NCBI RefSeq assembly: GCF_000710775.1
Contig: NZ_JOJP01000001.1
Location: 4,229,810 to 4,293,809, forward strand
Direction: 5' to 3'
DNA: 64,000 nt
Source: Endozoicomonas elysicola
GTDB taxonomy: Bacteria; Pseudomonadota; Gammaproteobacteria; Pseudomonadales; Endozoicomonadaceae
Below, in pieces: positions 29,788-37,841 of the stretch (position 1 is the first letter of the stretch; each line of letters begins with the position of its first letter). The notes beneath the pieces were generated by a model. It saw only the letters and a program-made list of their open reading frames with translations, made no database searches and had not been told where the DNA came from. The position numbers and the translations under genes are program-made.

Positions 29788-30789
29788 ATGAAACCGAAAA
29801 ACAAGCGCCTCGCGCTTCAGGACATCGCCGACCGGGTCGGTGTTACCAAAATGACGGTCAGCCGTTACCTCAAAGACCCCACACAGGTTTCAAAAGCAAC
29901 CGGCGAAAAAATTCAGGCAGTCATCGACGAAGTAGGATACGTTGCCAGCCGCGTTCCGGATATTCTTTCCAATTCCACCAGTAAAGCCATTGGCATTCTG
30001 ATTCCATCAATCTCCAACCAGGTCTTTTCCGCTGTTGTCCAGGGCATCGAAAGCGTTACCGAACCATCAGGCTATCAAACCATGATCGCTCATTATGGTT
30101 ATGACAAGGAGGTTGAGGAGAAACGCATTGAATCCATGCTTTCCTATCAGGTAGACGGTCTGATTCTTTCTGAGTGTGAACACACCGACAAATCCCTCCG
30201 TATGATCGAAAACGCTGGCATCCCTGTCGTCGAAGTAATGGACTCTCGCCTCCCTCCCATTGACCTGGCTGTCGGCCTGGACCATCTGGCTGCCAGCGAA
30301 GCGATGATCAACCATATACTGAACAGAGGTAAACGACACATCGCATTTATTGCAGCCCGAATGGATATTCGTGTAAAGCAGCGACTTCAGGGTTATCACA
30401 ACATCATGAAAGCTATTGACTGTAAGCCTGTTGTACTATCCACCCCATCAAACTCCTCATTTACACTGGGAGCTAAATTGATGGCAGAGGCCTTGGATAA
30501 TCACCCTGAGCTGGATGGTGTTTTTTGCTGTAATGATGATCTCGCAATTGGTGCAATTATGGAGTGTCAGCGACGAGGAATATCCGTACCGAGCCAAATG
30601 GCAGTGGCAGGATTTAATGCACTGGACATAGGGCAATCCATCACGCCAAAACTGGCCAGCATTGAAACCCCAAGATGGGAGATTGGTTGCCGTGCAGCAA
30701 CCATGCTTCTGGAGAAACTGGCAGGCACACCACCCAGTGAATCTGTCGTGGATCTGGGCTTCACCTTGTTTGAAGGTGAGAGTATTTAA
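29788..30789 (+). CDS. gntR: LacI-family gluconate repressor GntR
   Basis: Represses gluconate uptake and catabolism genes until gluconate is present. The 333-residue product closely follows E. coli GntR. The helix-turn-helix ALQDIADRVGVTKMTVSRYL lies at the N-terminus, the hinge and APDILSN-like segment (VPDILSNSTSKAIGILIPS) near residue 50, then HYGYDKEVEEKRIESMLSYQVDGLIL and GVFCCNDDLAIGA in the sugar-binding domain. It is convergent with eda and shares a bidirectional terminator with it. Its predicted operator lies 3 kb away between gntK and gntT. Confidence 0.95.
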   Translation: MKPKNKRLALQDIADRVGVTKMTVSRYLKDPTQVSKATGEKIQAVIDEVGYVASRVPDILSNSTSKAIGILIPSISNQVFSAVVQGIESVTEPSGYQTMIAHYGYDKEVEEKRIESMLSYQVDGLILSECEHTDKSLRMIENAGIPVVEVMDSRLPPIDLAVGLDHLAASEAMINHILNRGKRHIAFIAARMDIRVKQRLQGYHNIMKAIDCKPVVLSTPSNSSFTLGAKLMAEALDNHPELDGVFCCNDDLAIGAIMECQRRGISVPSQMAVAGFNALDIGQSITPKLASIETPRWEIGCRAATMLLEKLAGTPPSESVVDLGFTLFEGESI

Positions 30790-30801
30790 TAAAAACCAAA
30801 T

Positions 30802-30845
30802 AAAAACAGCACACACTTCTCAGTGAAAATATATGTGCTGTTTTT
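30802..30845. terminator. Bidirectional terminator between gntR and eda
   Basis: AAAAACAGCACA (30802-30813) and TGTGCTGTTTTT (30834-30845) are perfect complements around a 20-base loop. The A/T ends give a U tract in both directions, serving the convergent genes gntR and eda. Confidence 0.85.
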
Positions 30846-30853
30846 CAGTAATA

Positions 30854-31492
30854 TCAGGAAACCAAAGCAACCGCTTCTGCCGCCAGGCGTGAGATCTCTG
30901 GCCAGTTGCGGGCAGCAACTACATCTGCAGGCAACATCCAGGAACCTCCAATAGTTGCCACGCAGCTCAGTGCCAAGTATTCCTTGATATTATCAGGCCC
31001 GATCCCACCGGTTGGACAGAAACGAACTTGCGGCAGTGGTGCAGAAATCGCCTTCAGCGCCTTAACACCACCATTTACTTCAGCGGGGAAGAATTTCAGA
31101 TGATCATAGCCATGTGACAGCGCCTGCATTACTTCTGAAGGCGTCGCACAACCGGGAATTAGTGGAGCAGAGCTCTGGCTGGCATGAGCAAGAAGCTCAG
31201 GCGTCATTCCCGGAGATATCACAAATCTTGCACCTGCGGCTACAGCTGCATCATACTGAGAAGCATTTATTACCGTTCCAGCACCCACCATGGCATCTGG
31301 CATCGCCTCAGCAATCTGACGAATGGCCTCCAGGGCAGCATCAGTACGCAGAGTGATTTCAAATACCTTGATCCCCCCCTCGCTCAATGCCTGCGCCATC
31401 GGCACCGCGTCCTCTATGTGATCAATCACCATAACAGGAACAATTGGGGATGCAGCAAACACAGCAGCTGGTTGAGTTGCCCACTGACTCAT
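30854..31492 (-). CDS. eda: 2-dehydro-3-deoxyphosphogluconate (KDPG) aldolase
   Basis: Splits KDPG to pyruvate and glyceraldehyde 3-phosphate, the last step of the Entner-Doudoroff pathway. The 212-residue TIM-barrel protein has the motifs IVPVMVIDHIEDAVPMA, FEITLRTDAALEAI (catalytic Glu), VGAGTV, LKFFPAEVNGG (Schiff-base Lys) and FCPTGGIGPDN. It is the last gene of the gntK-edd-eda operon and overlaps edd by 4 bp. Confidence 0.97.
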   Translation of the reverse strand: MSQWATQPAAVFAASPIVPVMVIDHIEDAVPMAQALSEGGIKVFEITLRTDAALEAIRQIAEAMPDAMVGAGTVINASQYDAAVAAGARFVISPGMTPELLAHASQSSAPLIPGCATPSEVMQALSHGYDHLKFFPAEVNGGVKALKAISAPLPQVRFCPTGGIGPDNIKEYLALSCVATIGGSWMLPADVVAARNWPEISRLAAEAVALVS

Positions 31493-33297
31493 TTAACACC
31501 TCGACAAAAAAGGATGGATGCGCCTTCTTCCGCACTGGAAACCGATTGACGACAACCATTGAATAATTCGCGACCATATCCATGGTGCAGATCTGATAAA
31601 TCAGGGCGACTCGCCTCTCTTGAAGAGAGGTCGGCTTCTACCGTAATTTCACCAGTAACCGCATTCACTGTTATTACATCCCCATTCTGCAGATAAGCCA
31701 GCGGACCGCCCAACTGCGCCTCCGGAGTCACATGAATCGCTGCTGGCACCTTACCAGACGCACCGGAGAGACGACCATCCGTTAACAAAGCCACTTTATG
31801 GCCTGCTTTCTGCAAATTACCCAGAATGGGCATCAACATATGGAGCTCTGGCATACCATTGGCAGCAGGACCATTGAAGCGAACAACAATGATAGCATCC
31901 TGATTTAATTCACCTGCCTTGTATGCTGCCTCAACTTCGTACTGAGAGTTAAAGACCAAAGCCGGTGCTGTCGTAGTGAAATGCTCTTCCGCTACCGCAC
32001 TTATCTTGATGACAGCACGTCCCAGATTACCGGACAGAACTTTCAAGCCACCAGTAACCGCAAAAGCCTGCTCAAAGCCAGCAATCACTTCCGAGTTACG
32101 CGTTTCAGCAACAGCCTTCCAGATCAACTGCCCATTTTCCAGCTCTGGCATTCTCAGGTAGTCTTCCATCGTCCCATAACACGGCACCGCATCCATATGC
32201 AGCAAACCACGCTCAGCCAGAGCAGCTAACAGAACAGGCACACCACCTGCCTCTTGAAACTGATTAATGTCTGCAGGACCGTTGGGGTATACACGGGTAA
32301 GTAGCGGCACCACCTGTGAGAGTGCATCAAAATCATCCCAGGTCAGAATAAAGCCAGCAGCCCGGGCAACCGCAATCATATGGATTGAATGGTTGGTACT
32401 ACCCCCAGATGCCAATAAGGCCACCAGACCGTTCACCAGGCTGCGCTCATCAAGCACTTCATACAGCGGGCGGTAAGCAGGAGCACCGTGAATTTTACTG
32501 GCAATATCTTCAGCAATTTCACAAGTCAGAGCTTCACGCAATTCAGTTCCCGGTGGAATAAATGCAGACCCCGGCAACATAAGACCCATGGCTTCAAACA
32601 CCAGCTGATTGGTATTAGCTGTACCATAAAATGTGCAGGTACCCGGCGCATGGTAGGCATTACACTCCATGGCCAGCAGTGCATCCTTACCCACCTCACC
32701 TGCAACATACTGTTGACGGACTTTTACTTTTTCATCATTGGAAATTCCCGTTGGCATTGGGCCAGACGGGACAAAAGCAGTAGGCAGGTGACCAAACGAC
32801 AGCGCACCAATAAGCTGGCCTGGCGCAATTTTGTCACAAACACCCAGCAACAACGTTGCATCAAATGTGTTATGGCTAAGACTGATCGCCACGCTCTGGG
32901 CAATAACATCCCGGGAGTACAGGGACATATCCATGCCCGGCTGACCCTGGGTGACACCATCACACATGGCCGGCACACAACCTGCCACTTGAGCACTGTG
33001 CCCCTGTCGAGCCAGCGTTTCCTTGATAGTAAACGGGTAGTCCTGATACGGCTGATGGGCACTCAACATATCGTTATAGGCTGAGATAATGGCCACATTG
33101 GCACGGGTAAAATTCAGAATATTGTCTTTCTGTTGCGAGCCACAGGCCGCAACAGCATGAGCAAGATTACCACAGCTCAGAGACTGGCGAATTTTACCAG
33201 TACTGGCCTGATGCTCCATTCGATCTACATAATTCTGACGAAGCGCCGCACTGCGTTCCGCAATTTTTTGCGTAACCTCAAGCACGATAGGATTCAT
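31489..33297 (-). CDS. edd: 6-phosphogluconate dehydratase
   Basis: IlvD/Edd-family iron-sulfur dehydratase that converts 6-phosphogluconate to KDPG. The 602-residue length is normal. Family segments include the Cys-containing [18 protein letters not shown] near residue 150, [17 protein letters not shown], and the C-terminal [23 protein letters not shown]. It lies between gntK and eda with 4-bp overlaps on both sides, so the three proteins of the gluconate-to-KDPG split are probably made in a coupled way. Confidence 0.97.
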   Translation of the reverse strand: MNPIVLEVTQKIAERSAALRQNYVDRMEHQASTGKIRQSLSCGNLAHAVAACGSQQKDNILNFTRANVAIISAYNDMLSAHQPYQDYPFTIKETLARQGHSAQVAGCVPAMCDGVTQGQPGMDMSLYSRDVIAQSVAISLSHNTFDATLLLGVCDKIAPGQLIGALSFGHLPTAFVPSGPMPTGISNDEKVKVRQQYVAGEVGKDALLAMECNAYHAPGTCTFYGTANTNQLVFEAMGLMLPGSAFIPPGTELREALTCEIAEDIASKIHGAPAYRPLYEVLDERSLVNGLVALLASGGSTNHSIHMIAVARAAGFILTWDDFDALSQVVPLLTRVYPNGPADINQFQEAGGVPVLLAALAERGLLHMDAVPCYGTMEDYLRMPELENGQLIWKAVAETRNSEVIAGFEQAFAVTGGLKVLSGNLGRAVIKISAVAEEHFTTTAPALVFNSQYEVEAAYKAGELNQDAIIVVRFNGPAANGMPELHMLMPILGNLQKAGHKVALLTDGRLSGASGKVPAAIHVTPEAQLGGPLAYLQNGDVITVNAVTGEITVEADLSSREASRPDLSDLHHGYGRELFNGCRQSVSSAEEGASILFCRGVK

Positions 33298-33839
33298 GCC
33301 GCAACCTCTCTGCTAAAACCGACAGAAGCCTCAACAGCCATGGCAACAACCTCATCAATATCACAGGAGATATCGACACGAGCCACACCATTTTCATCAG
33401 CGCCGGGTACTTCAAGCGTGCTGAACTGACTCTGCAGCATACTCTCTTTCATAAAGTGCCCCTTACGAGCCTTCATTCTTTCCAGAATCAGATCATAGCT
33501 ACCATCAAGAAAGATAAAATACACCTGATCATTACCCTCACGGATAATATCCCGGTATTTCTTTTTCAGAGCAGAACAGACGACAACACCAGTTTCATTT
33601 TTTGCCTGCACACTGAAGCAGACATCACGAATTCTTTCCAACCATGGCTGACGATCATCATCGTTCAGTGGATTACCACCGGCCATCTTTTCAATATTAG
33701 CCCTGGGATGAAGATCATCACCATCAATAAACTTTGCACTTATAGCCCGGCTGAGTGACTCACCTACCGTAGACTTGCCAGAACCGGACACACCCATTAC
33801 TACAAATGTTTTGCCACTCACTTTTTTGATCTCGATCAA
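33294..33839 (-). CDS. gntK: Gluconokinase
   Basis: Phosphorylates gluconate to 6-phosphogluconate in the cytoplasm. The 181-residue P-loop kinase has VVMGVSGSGKSTVGESL, the FIDGDDLHPRANIEKMAGGNPLNDDDR segment that marks gluconokinases (quoted in part), and VCSALKKKYRDIIR. It is the first gene of gntK-edd-eda and is divergent from gntT. The doubled GntR operator sits 43 bp upstream of its start. Confidence 0.96.
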   Translation of the reverse strand: MIEIKKVSGKTFVVMGVSGSGKSTVGESLSRAISAKFIDGDDLHPRANIEKMAGGNPLNDDDRQPWLERIRDVCFSVQAKNETGVVVCSALKKKYRDIIREGNDQVYFIFLDGSYDLILERMKARKGHFMKESMLQSQFSTLEVPGADENGVARVDISCDIDEVVAMAVEASVGFSREVAA

Positions 33840-33881
33840 TAGTTATCGAAAAAATACAGAAAATAAACTTCTTCAAACACC

Positions 33882-33911
33882 ATGTTACGGGTAACATGTT
33901 ACCCGTAACAT
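33882..33911. promoter_or_regulatory. Doubled GntR operator between gntK and gntT
   Basis: Two 16-bp palindromes, ATGTTACGGGTAACAT (33882-33897) and ATGTTACCCGTAACAT (33896-33911), share two bases, so the whole 30 bp is itself a perfect palindrome. Each half fits the ATGTTA-N4-TAACAT form recognised by E. coli GntR. The site lies between the divergent gntK and gntT starts and should switch both, using the GntR encoded at 29788. The centres are 14 bp apart. Confidence 0.85.
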
Positions 33912-33953
33912 TGAATCATGAAAAGTTTTTAAATTTTTTGAGACGAATCAATC

Positions 33954-35300
33954 ATGTCGGATCTTTCTCTGATCTATACCGCAGCCGGCTCCATTCTGCT
34001 GCTCCTATTTCTGGTAATGAAGGCCAGACTGCACGCTGTAGTGGCACTGATCCTGGTGTCCATGATTGCTGGTATCGCTACCGGTATGAATCCAGCTGAT
34101 ATCGCCGCCACCATCCAGAAAGGAATGGGTGGCACTCTGGGCTTTGTTGCTGTTGTGGTAGCACTGGGTGCCATGTTCGGAAAGGTCATGGAAACCACCG
34201 GGGCCCTGGACCGCATTGCTCAAACACTACTGGCCCGCTTCGGTAATGAGAAAGCCAACTGGGCAATTACCATCACCGGCTTTATCTGTGCACTGCCACT
34301 TTTCTTTGACGTCGCCGTTGTACTATTGATCGGTGTCGTTTTTGCCATCGTCAGAAAGAGCAAAGAAAGCGTTGTTAAAATGGGTATAGCCTTGCTGGCC
34401 GGCATCGCCACCTGTCAGGCATTCCTGATCCCTGCACCCGGCCCTATTCTGGTTGCTTCTCAGCTGGGTGCCGACTTTGGCTGGATGATTCTGATTGGTC
34501 TGTCTGCCTCTATTCCCGCCATGATTCTCGCTGGCCCAATGTTTGGCTCTTTCATCAGCAAAATTGTTGATGTACCCCTGCCTGCACATGCTGCTGCCAG
34601 CGAAGAGTTCAAAGACCGTAACGGCACCTTGCCCTCTTTTGGACTGGCATTCGCCCTAATCATCCTGCCTCTGTTGATGATCGGCCTGCAGACCATCGGC
34701 TCCCGTTTTGTTGAAGCTGGCTCTACCGTTCACGGCTGGCTGACATTTATTGGCCACCCTTTCACTGCCATCATGGTTGCCTGTCTTGCTGCCTGCTATC
34801 TGCTGGGCATCAAGCGCGGTTATACCAAAGATGAAGTCATGAATATCTGCGGATCTGCCCTGCAGCCTGCTGGCGTTATCATTCTGGTAACCGGTGCCGG
34901 CGGTGTATTCAAACAGGTTCTGGTGGATTCCGGTGTTGGTCAGGCTCTGGGCAACATGCTGGCTGGCACAGGTCTACCGATTGTTATTCTGGCCTTTATT
35001 CTGGCAGCGGCTGTCCGTGTTATTCAGGGTTCTGCTACTGTAGCCATGCTGACTGCCTGCGGCCTTATCCTGCCAATGCTGGAGCCTCTGGCACTGTCCG
35101 GCGCCCAGCTGGCAGCCGTCACCGTCGCTATTGGTGGTGGTTCAATCGTACTGTCACACGTTAACGACTCAGGCTTCTGGTTGGCAAACCGCTATCTTGG
35201 TCTGAACGAGAAGCAGACTCTGCAAACCTGGACCGTGATGGAAACCATTATCGGTACAACAGGTGCCGCTGTTGCCGTGATCTTCAGCTTGTTTATCTAA
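33954..35300 (+). CDS. gntT: Gluconate:H+ symporter (GntP family)
   Basis: Inner-membrane permease that brings in gluconate for gntK. The 448-residue product is very hydrophobic with about 12 membrane segments and shows GntP-family features: the N-terminal KARLHAVVALILVS segment, GGTLGFVAVVVALGAMFG near residue 60, and GSATVAMLTACGLI and GSIVLSHVNDSGFWL near the C-terminus. Whether it corresponds to GntT or GntU in affinity cannot be told. It is monocistronic and ends at a strong terminator. Confidence 0.94.
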   Translation: MSDLSLIYTAAGSILLLLFLVMKARLHAVVALILVSMIAGIATGMNPADIAATIQKGMGGTLGFVAVVVALGAMFGKVMETTGALDRIAQTLLARFGNEKANWAITITGFICALPLFFDVAVVLLIGVVFAIVRKSKESVVKMGIALLAGIATCQAFLIPAPGPILVASQLGADFGWMILIGLSASIPAMILAGPMFGSFISKIVDVPLPAHAAASEEFKDRNGTLPSFGLAFALIILPLLMIGLQTIGSRFVEAGSTVHGWLTFIGHPFTAIMVACLAACYLLGIKRGYTKDEVMNICGSALQPAGVIILVTGAGGVFKQVLVDSGVGQALGNMLAGTGLPIVILAFILAAAVRVIQGSATVAMLTACGLILPMLEPLALSGAQLAAVTVAIGGGSIVLSHVNDSGFWLANRYLGLNEKQTLQTWTVMETIIGTTGAAVAVIFSLFI

Positions 35301-35311
35301 GCTGCCTTCAC

Positions 35312-35341
35312 AAAAAACTCCAGCAATTGCTGGAGTTTTTT
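35312..35341. terminator. Bidirectional terminator after gntT
   Basis: ACTCCAGCAATTGCTGGAGT forms a perfect stem flanked by six A on the left and seven T on the right. It terminates gntT and, read from the other side, the flavin reductase gene at 35357. Confidence 0.88.
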
Positions 35342-35356
35342 TATTTTCAGATTTTT

Positions 35357-35959
35357 TTACATTCCATTCCGAAACGTCTTGTGATCAACCACCCCACTCT
35401 CTCTAACCTGAGTGAGTCCTGTGGAATATGCTTTAAGCAGATTAAGGCAATATTCTGCTCTCTCCCACAGATGCTGATCCCCCTCAGGATCATCCCCAGT
35501 AAACACCTGACCCACATGACGAACAATAAGGTGATCTGGTAAATAGCAGATCCTGCTGTTTTTATAGCTGCTAGTTCTGAGCTCAACGACCGGGTATGCA
35601 CCACCCTGCCCAGCAGAAATAGCGGTAATCAGTGCCGGCTTATGCCCAAGTTCAGCAGTACCAAACAACAGAAAAAAGTTCTTAAGTCCGGCAGGCACCA
35701 TACCATTCCACTCTGGTGCCACCACAATCAATGCATCTGCCTCTTTCAACTTCTGCCTCCAGGGTGCCAGCCGAGCCTTCCACTCCTCATCACCGGACCA
35801 GATGGACTCATCCCATAGAGGCAGAGGGTTCCCAGCGAGAGAAAGTATCTCCACTGAATCAAACAGCGAAAGCTCATTCACTCGATCTGCCAACGCTCGA
35901 CTGATCCGCTCACTTTGCGACTCGAGACGATGACTGCCACTGATAATTGCTAGCTTCAT
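35357..35959 (-). CDS. NAD(P)H-dependent FMN reductase family protein
   Basis: Flavodoxin-fold oxidoreductase of the NADPH-dependent FMN reductase/ChrR/YieF group. The ATG at 35959 follows an AGGAAG site and gives 200 residues starting MKLAIISGSHR; an upstream in-frame extension has no support. The FMN-phosphate loop SGSHRLESQSERI and the PEWNGMVPAGLKNFFLLF segment (near residues 80-97, in place of the usual PEYNGSIPGVLKN) are visible. The substrate is unknown; members reduce flavins, quinones or azo compounds. It is a single gene between gntT and sspB. Confidence 0.85.
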   Translation of the reverse strand: MKLAIISGSHRLESQSERISRALADRVNELSLFDSVEILSLAGNPLPLWDESIWSGDEEWKARLAPWRQKLKEADALIVVAPEWNGMVPAGLKNFFLLFGTAELGHKPALITAISAGQGGAYPVVELRTSSYKNSRICYLPDHLIVRHVGQVFTGDDPEGDQHLWERAEYCLNLLKAYSTGLTQVRESGVVDHKTFRNGM

Positions 35960-36156
35960 TTTTCTTCCTGTTCTGCACCATACAATCTGTATTTCAAACT
36001 TTAACAGAGAAAATAACAGGCCGAACAATTAATACAGACAAATAGTAGCATTAGAGCCATTTGAACTGCTCACCTACATGATAGACATGTAATTCTGGAA
36101 TATAAGTCAGCCAAAACAAGGAAACATACAGAAAACCCACAATATTAAGCGCAAAA

Positions 36157-36181
36157 AAAAGAGCCGCATAGCGACTCTTTT
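36157..36181 (-). terminator. Terminator after sspB
   Basis: AAAAGAGCCGC and GCGACTCTTTT pair with one mismatch around ATA; in minus-strand reading a run of U follows. It lies 20 bp behind the sspB stop. Confidence 0.75.
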
Positions 36182-36201
36182 CAGGGATCAGACAATGAAA
36201 A

Positions 36202-36624
36202 CTACTTAACCACTTTCAAGTGAGGACGCCCGGGCTTTTTAGGTGGCGAAGGTGGCTCATCTTCAACCACCTCTGCTTGAACTGCTTCAGGCTCTTCCTG
36301 ATCTTCAAGAGGCTCGGCCTCAAAGACCATCCCCTGACCATTTTCCTGAGCATAGATTGCCATCAATGCAGGGATAGGCACCGTAATCGTCAACGCTCGA
36401 CCACCAAAACGCCCATCAAACATGATGTAATCATTACCAATATTAATAGCCCGTACCGCCGTTGGCGAGATGTTCAGAACAATCTGACCATCCTTAACGT
36501 ATTCCTGCGGAACCTCTACGCCACGGCGATGAGCGTCCACCAGAATATAAGGGGTACAATCATTATCAAGAATCCATTCATACAGTGCTCTGGCAATATA
36601 CGAACGGCTACTGGTCATTGTCAT
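36202..36624 (-). CDS. sspB: ClpXP adaptor SspB
   Basis: Delivers ssrA-tagged proteins to ClpXP. The 140-residue protein has the N-terminal substrate-binding domain (SSRSYIARALYEWILDNDCTPYILVD, shown in part; ILNISPTAVRAINIGND) and an acidic, proline-rich linker. It ends with the conserved ClpX-binding tail GRPHLKVVK. It follows sspA by 39 bp in the usual sspA-sspB operon. Confidence 0.96.
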   Translation of the reverse strand: MTMTSSRSYIARALYEWILDNDCTPYILVDAHRRGVEVPQEYVKDGQIVLNISPTAVRAINIGNDYIMFDGRFGGRALTITVPIPALMAIYAQENGQGMVFEAEPLEDQEEPEAVQAEVVEDEPPSPPKKPGRPHLKVVK

Positions 36625-36663
36625 AACAGCCTCCGGACAAATACTTCACGCCGCCAGCCAGGG

Positions 36664-37293
36664 TTACTCACGCATTTCCTTTTCAATCTCAGAAAGGCTC
36701 TCCTGGAACGACTCACGCTCAAATAAACGCTCAGCATAGTCCAGAATTGACTTACCCTGCTTGGGTAATTCAACACCCAGCGCAGGCAAACGCCAAAGGA
36801 TAGGCGCAACACAGCAGTCCACCAGAGTAAACTCTTCACTCATAAAGAACGGCATTTCAGCAAAAATAGGCTCAACAGCCATCAGACTTTCCCTCAGCTC
36901 TTTACGAGCTCGGGCAGCAGGTGTTTCCTTGGTTCTGGGATCCAGTATCGTATCCACCAGAGCACACCAGTCTTTTTGAATACGGTGCATCATCAGTCGG
37001 CTCTGGGCACGGCTGACAGGATAAACAGGCAGCAACGGTGGATGAGGGAAACGTTCGTCCAGATATTCCATCATGACGTTTGGCTCATACAGAACCAGTT
37101 CCCGGTCAACCAGCGTAGGTACATTATTGTAGGGGTTCAGATCGGAAAGCTCCCGAGGAAGGTTTTCCGGATTAACATTCTGAACGTCAACAGCAACGCC
37201 CTTTTCTGCCAGAACAATACGAACCCGGTGACAGTAATGGTCAGCTGGATCCGAGAAAAATATCATGGATGACTTTTTGGCAACTACAGCCAT
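36664..37293 (-). CDS. sspA: Stringent starvation protein A
   Basis: GST-fold protein that binds RNA polymerase in enterobacteria and supports stationary-phase and acid survival. The 209-residue product has the [18 protein letters not shown]-terminus, [18 protein letters not shown] near residue 52 and [12 protein letters not shown]-like [20 protein letters not shown], all typical. In Pseudomonas the cytochrome bc1 genes precede it; here the upstream neighbour is ovoA in the opposite direction. Confidence 0.95.
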   Translation of the reverse strand: MAVVAKKSSMIFFSDPADHYCHRVRIVLAEKGVAVDVQNVNPENLPRELSDLNPYNNVPTLVDRELVLYEPNVMMEYLDERFPHPPLLPVYPVSRAQSRLMMHRIQKDWCALVDTILDPRTKETPAARARKELRESLMAVEPIFAEMPFFMSEEFTLVDCCVAPILWRLPALGVELPKQGKSILDYAERLFERESFQESLSEIEKEMRE

Positions 37294-37841
37294 GAAGTAC
37301 CCCCGCCTTCATGCAAAGGATGAGAGAGTTCGGCAACAAGCCCAGCCATGACAATAACCAGCTTTAACCACAGGCTACTGCATAACGGGTAAATCAGCCG
37401 CCCGCGAAATAACGAACTATCATAGCAAACTTTGCACCTGCCATAATAGCCCTATTAACGCAAATACTTACCTCAAGCAAAAGATACCGAAAGACAATGG
37501 CTGCCATATCAATTCAATAAAGTGATGAAAAAAACAACATAGCCTTACTAACTTCTTCAAACAGAAGTTAACCTGCTCATAAAATCCGCCTAATGAGAAT
37601 CACCTGAAAAAACTACGCTAAACTAAACTGAGCTCTTGATTCTCTCACTGCCTCTGCACTTGGTTACTCCTTTGAAATCCTTTCTTGCATTTGCACCGTA
37701 TGCGTTCATTTGATAGCAATAAGAGATGGATACGCTGTTTTTCTATAAGGAAGCACGCACCGCAATAAACCTATACCGCCGGTTCTGCTGACTGACCACT
37801 GATTGCTGAACACACAAACATCACTACTCAGGAGAGGAAAC
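37294..37841. other. Intergenic region between divergent sspA and ovoA
   Basis: About 550 bp without a credible gene. It must hold the promoters of sspA (minus) and ovoA (plus). A TATGAT hexamer on the minus strand near 37417-37426 could be the sspA -10, but the matching -35 is poor. Confidence 0.35.
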
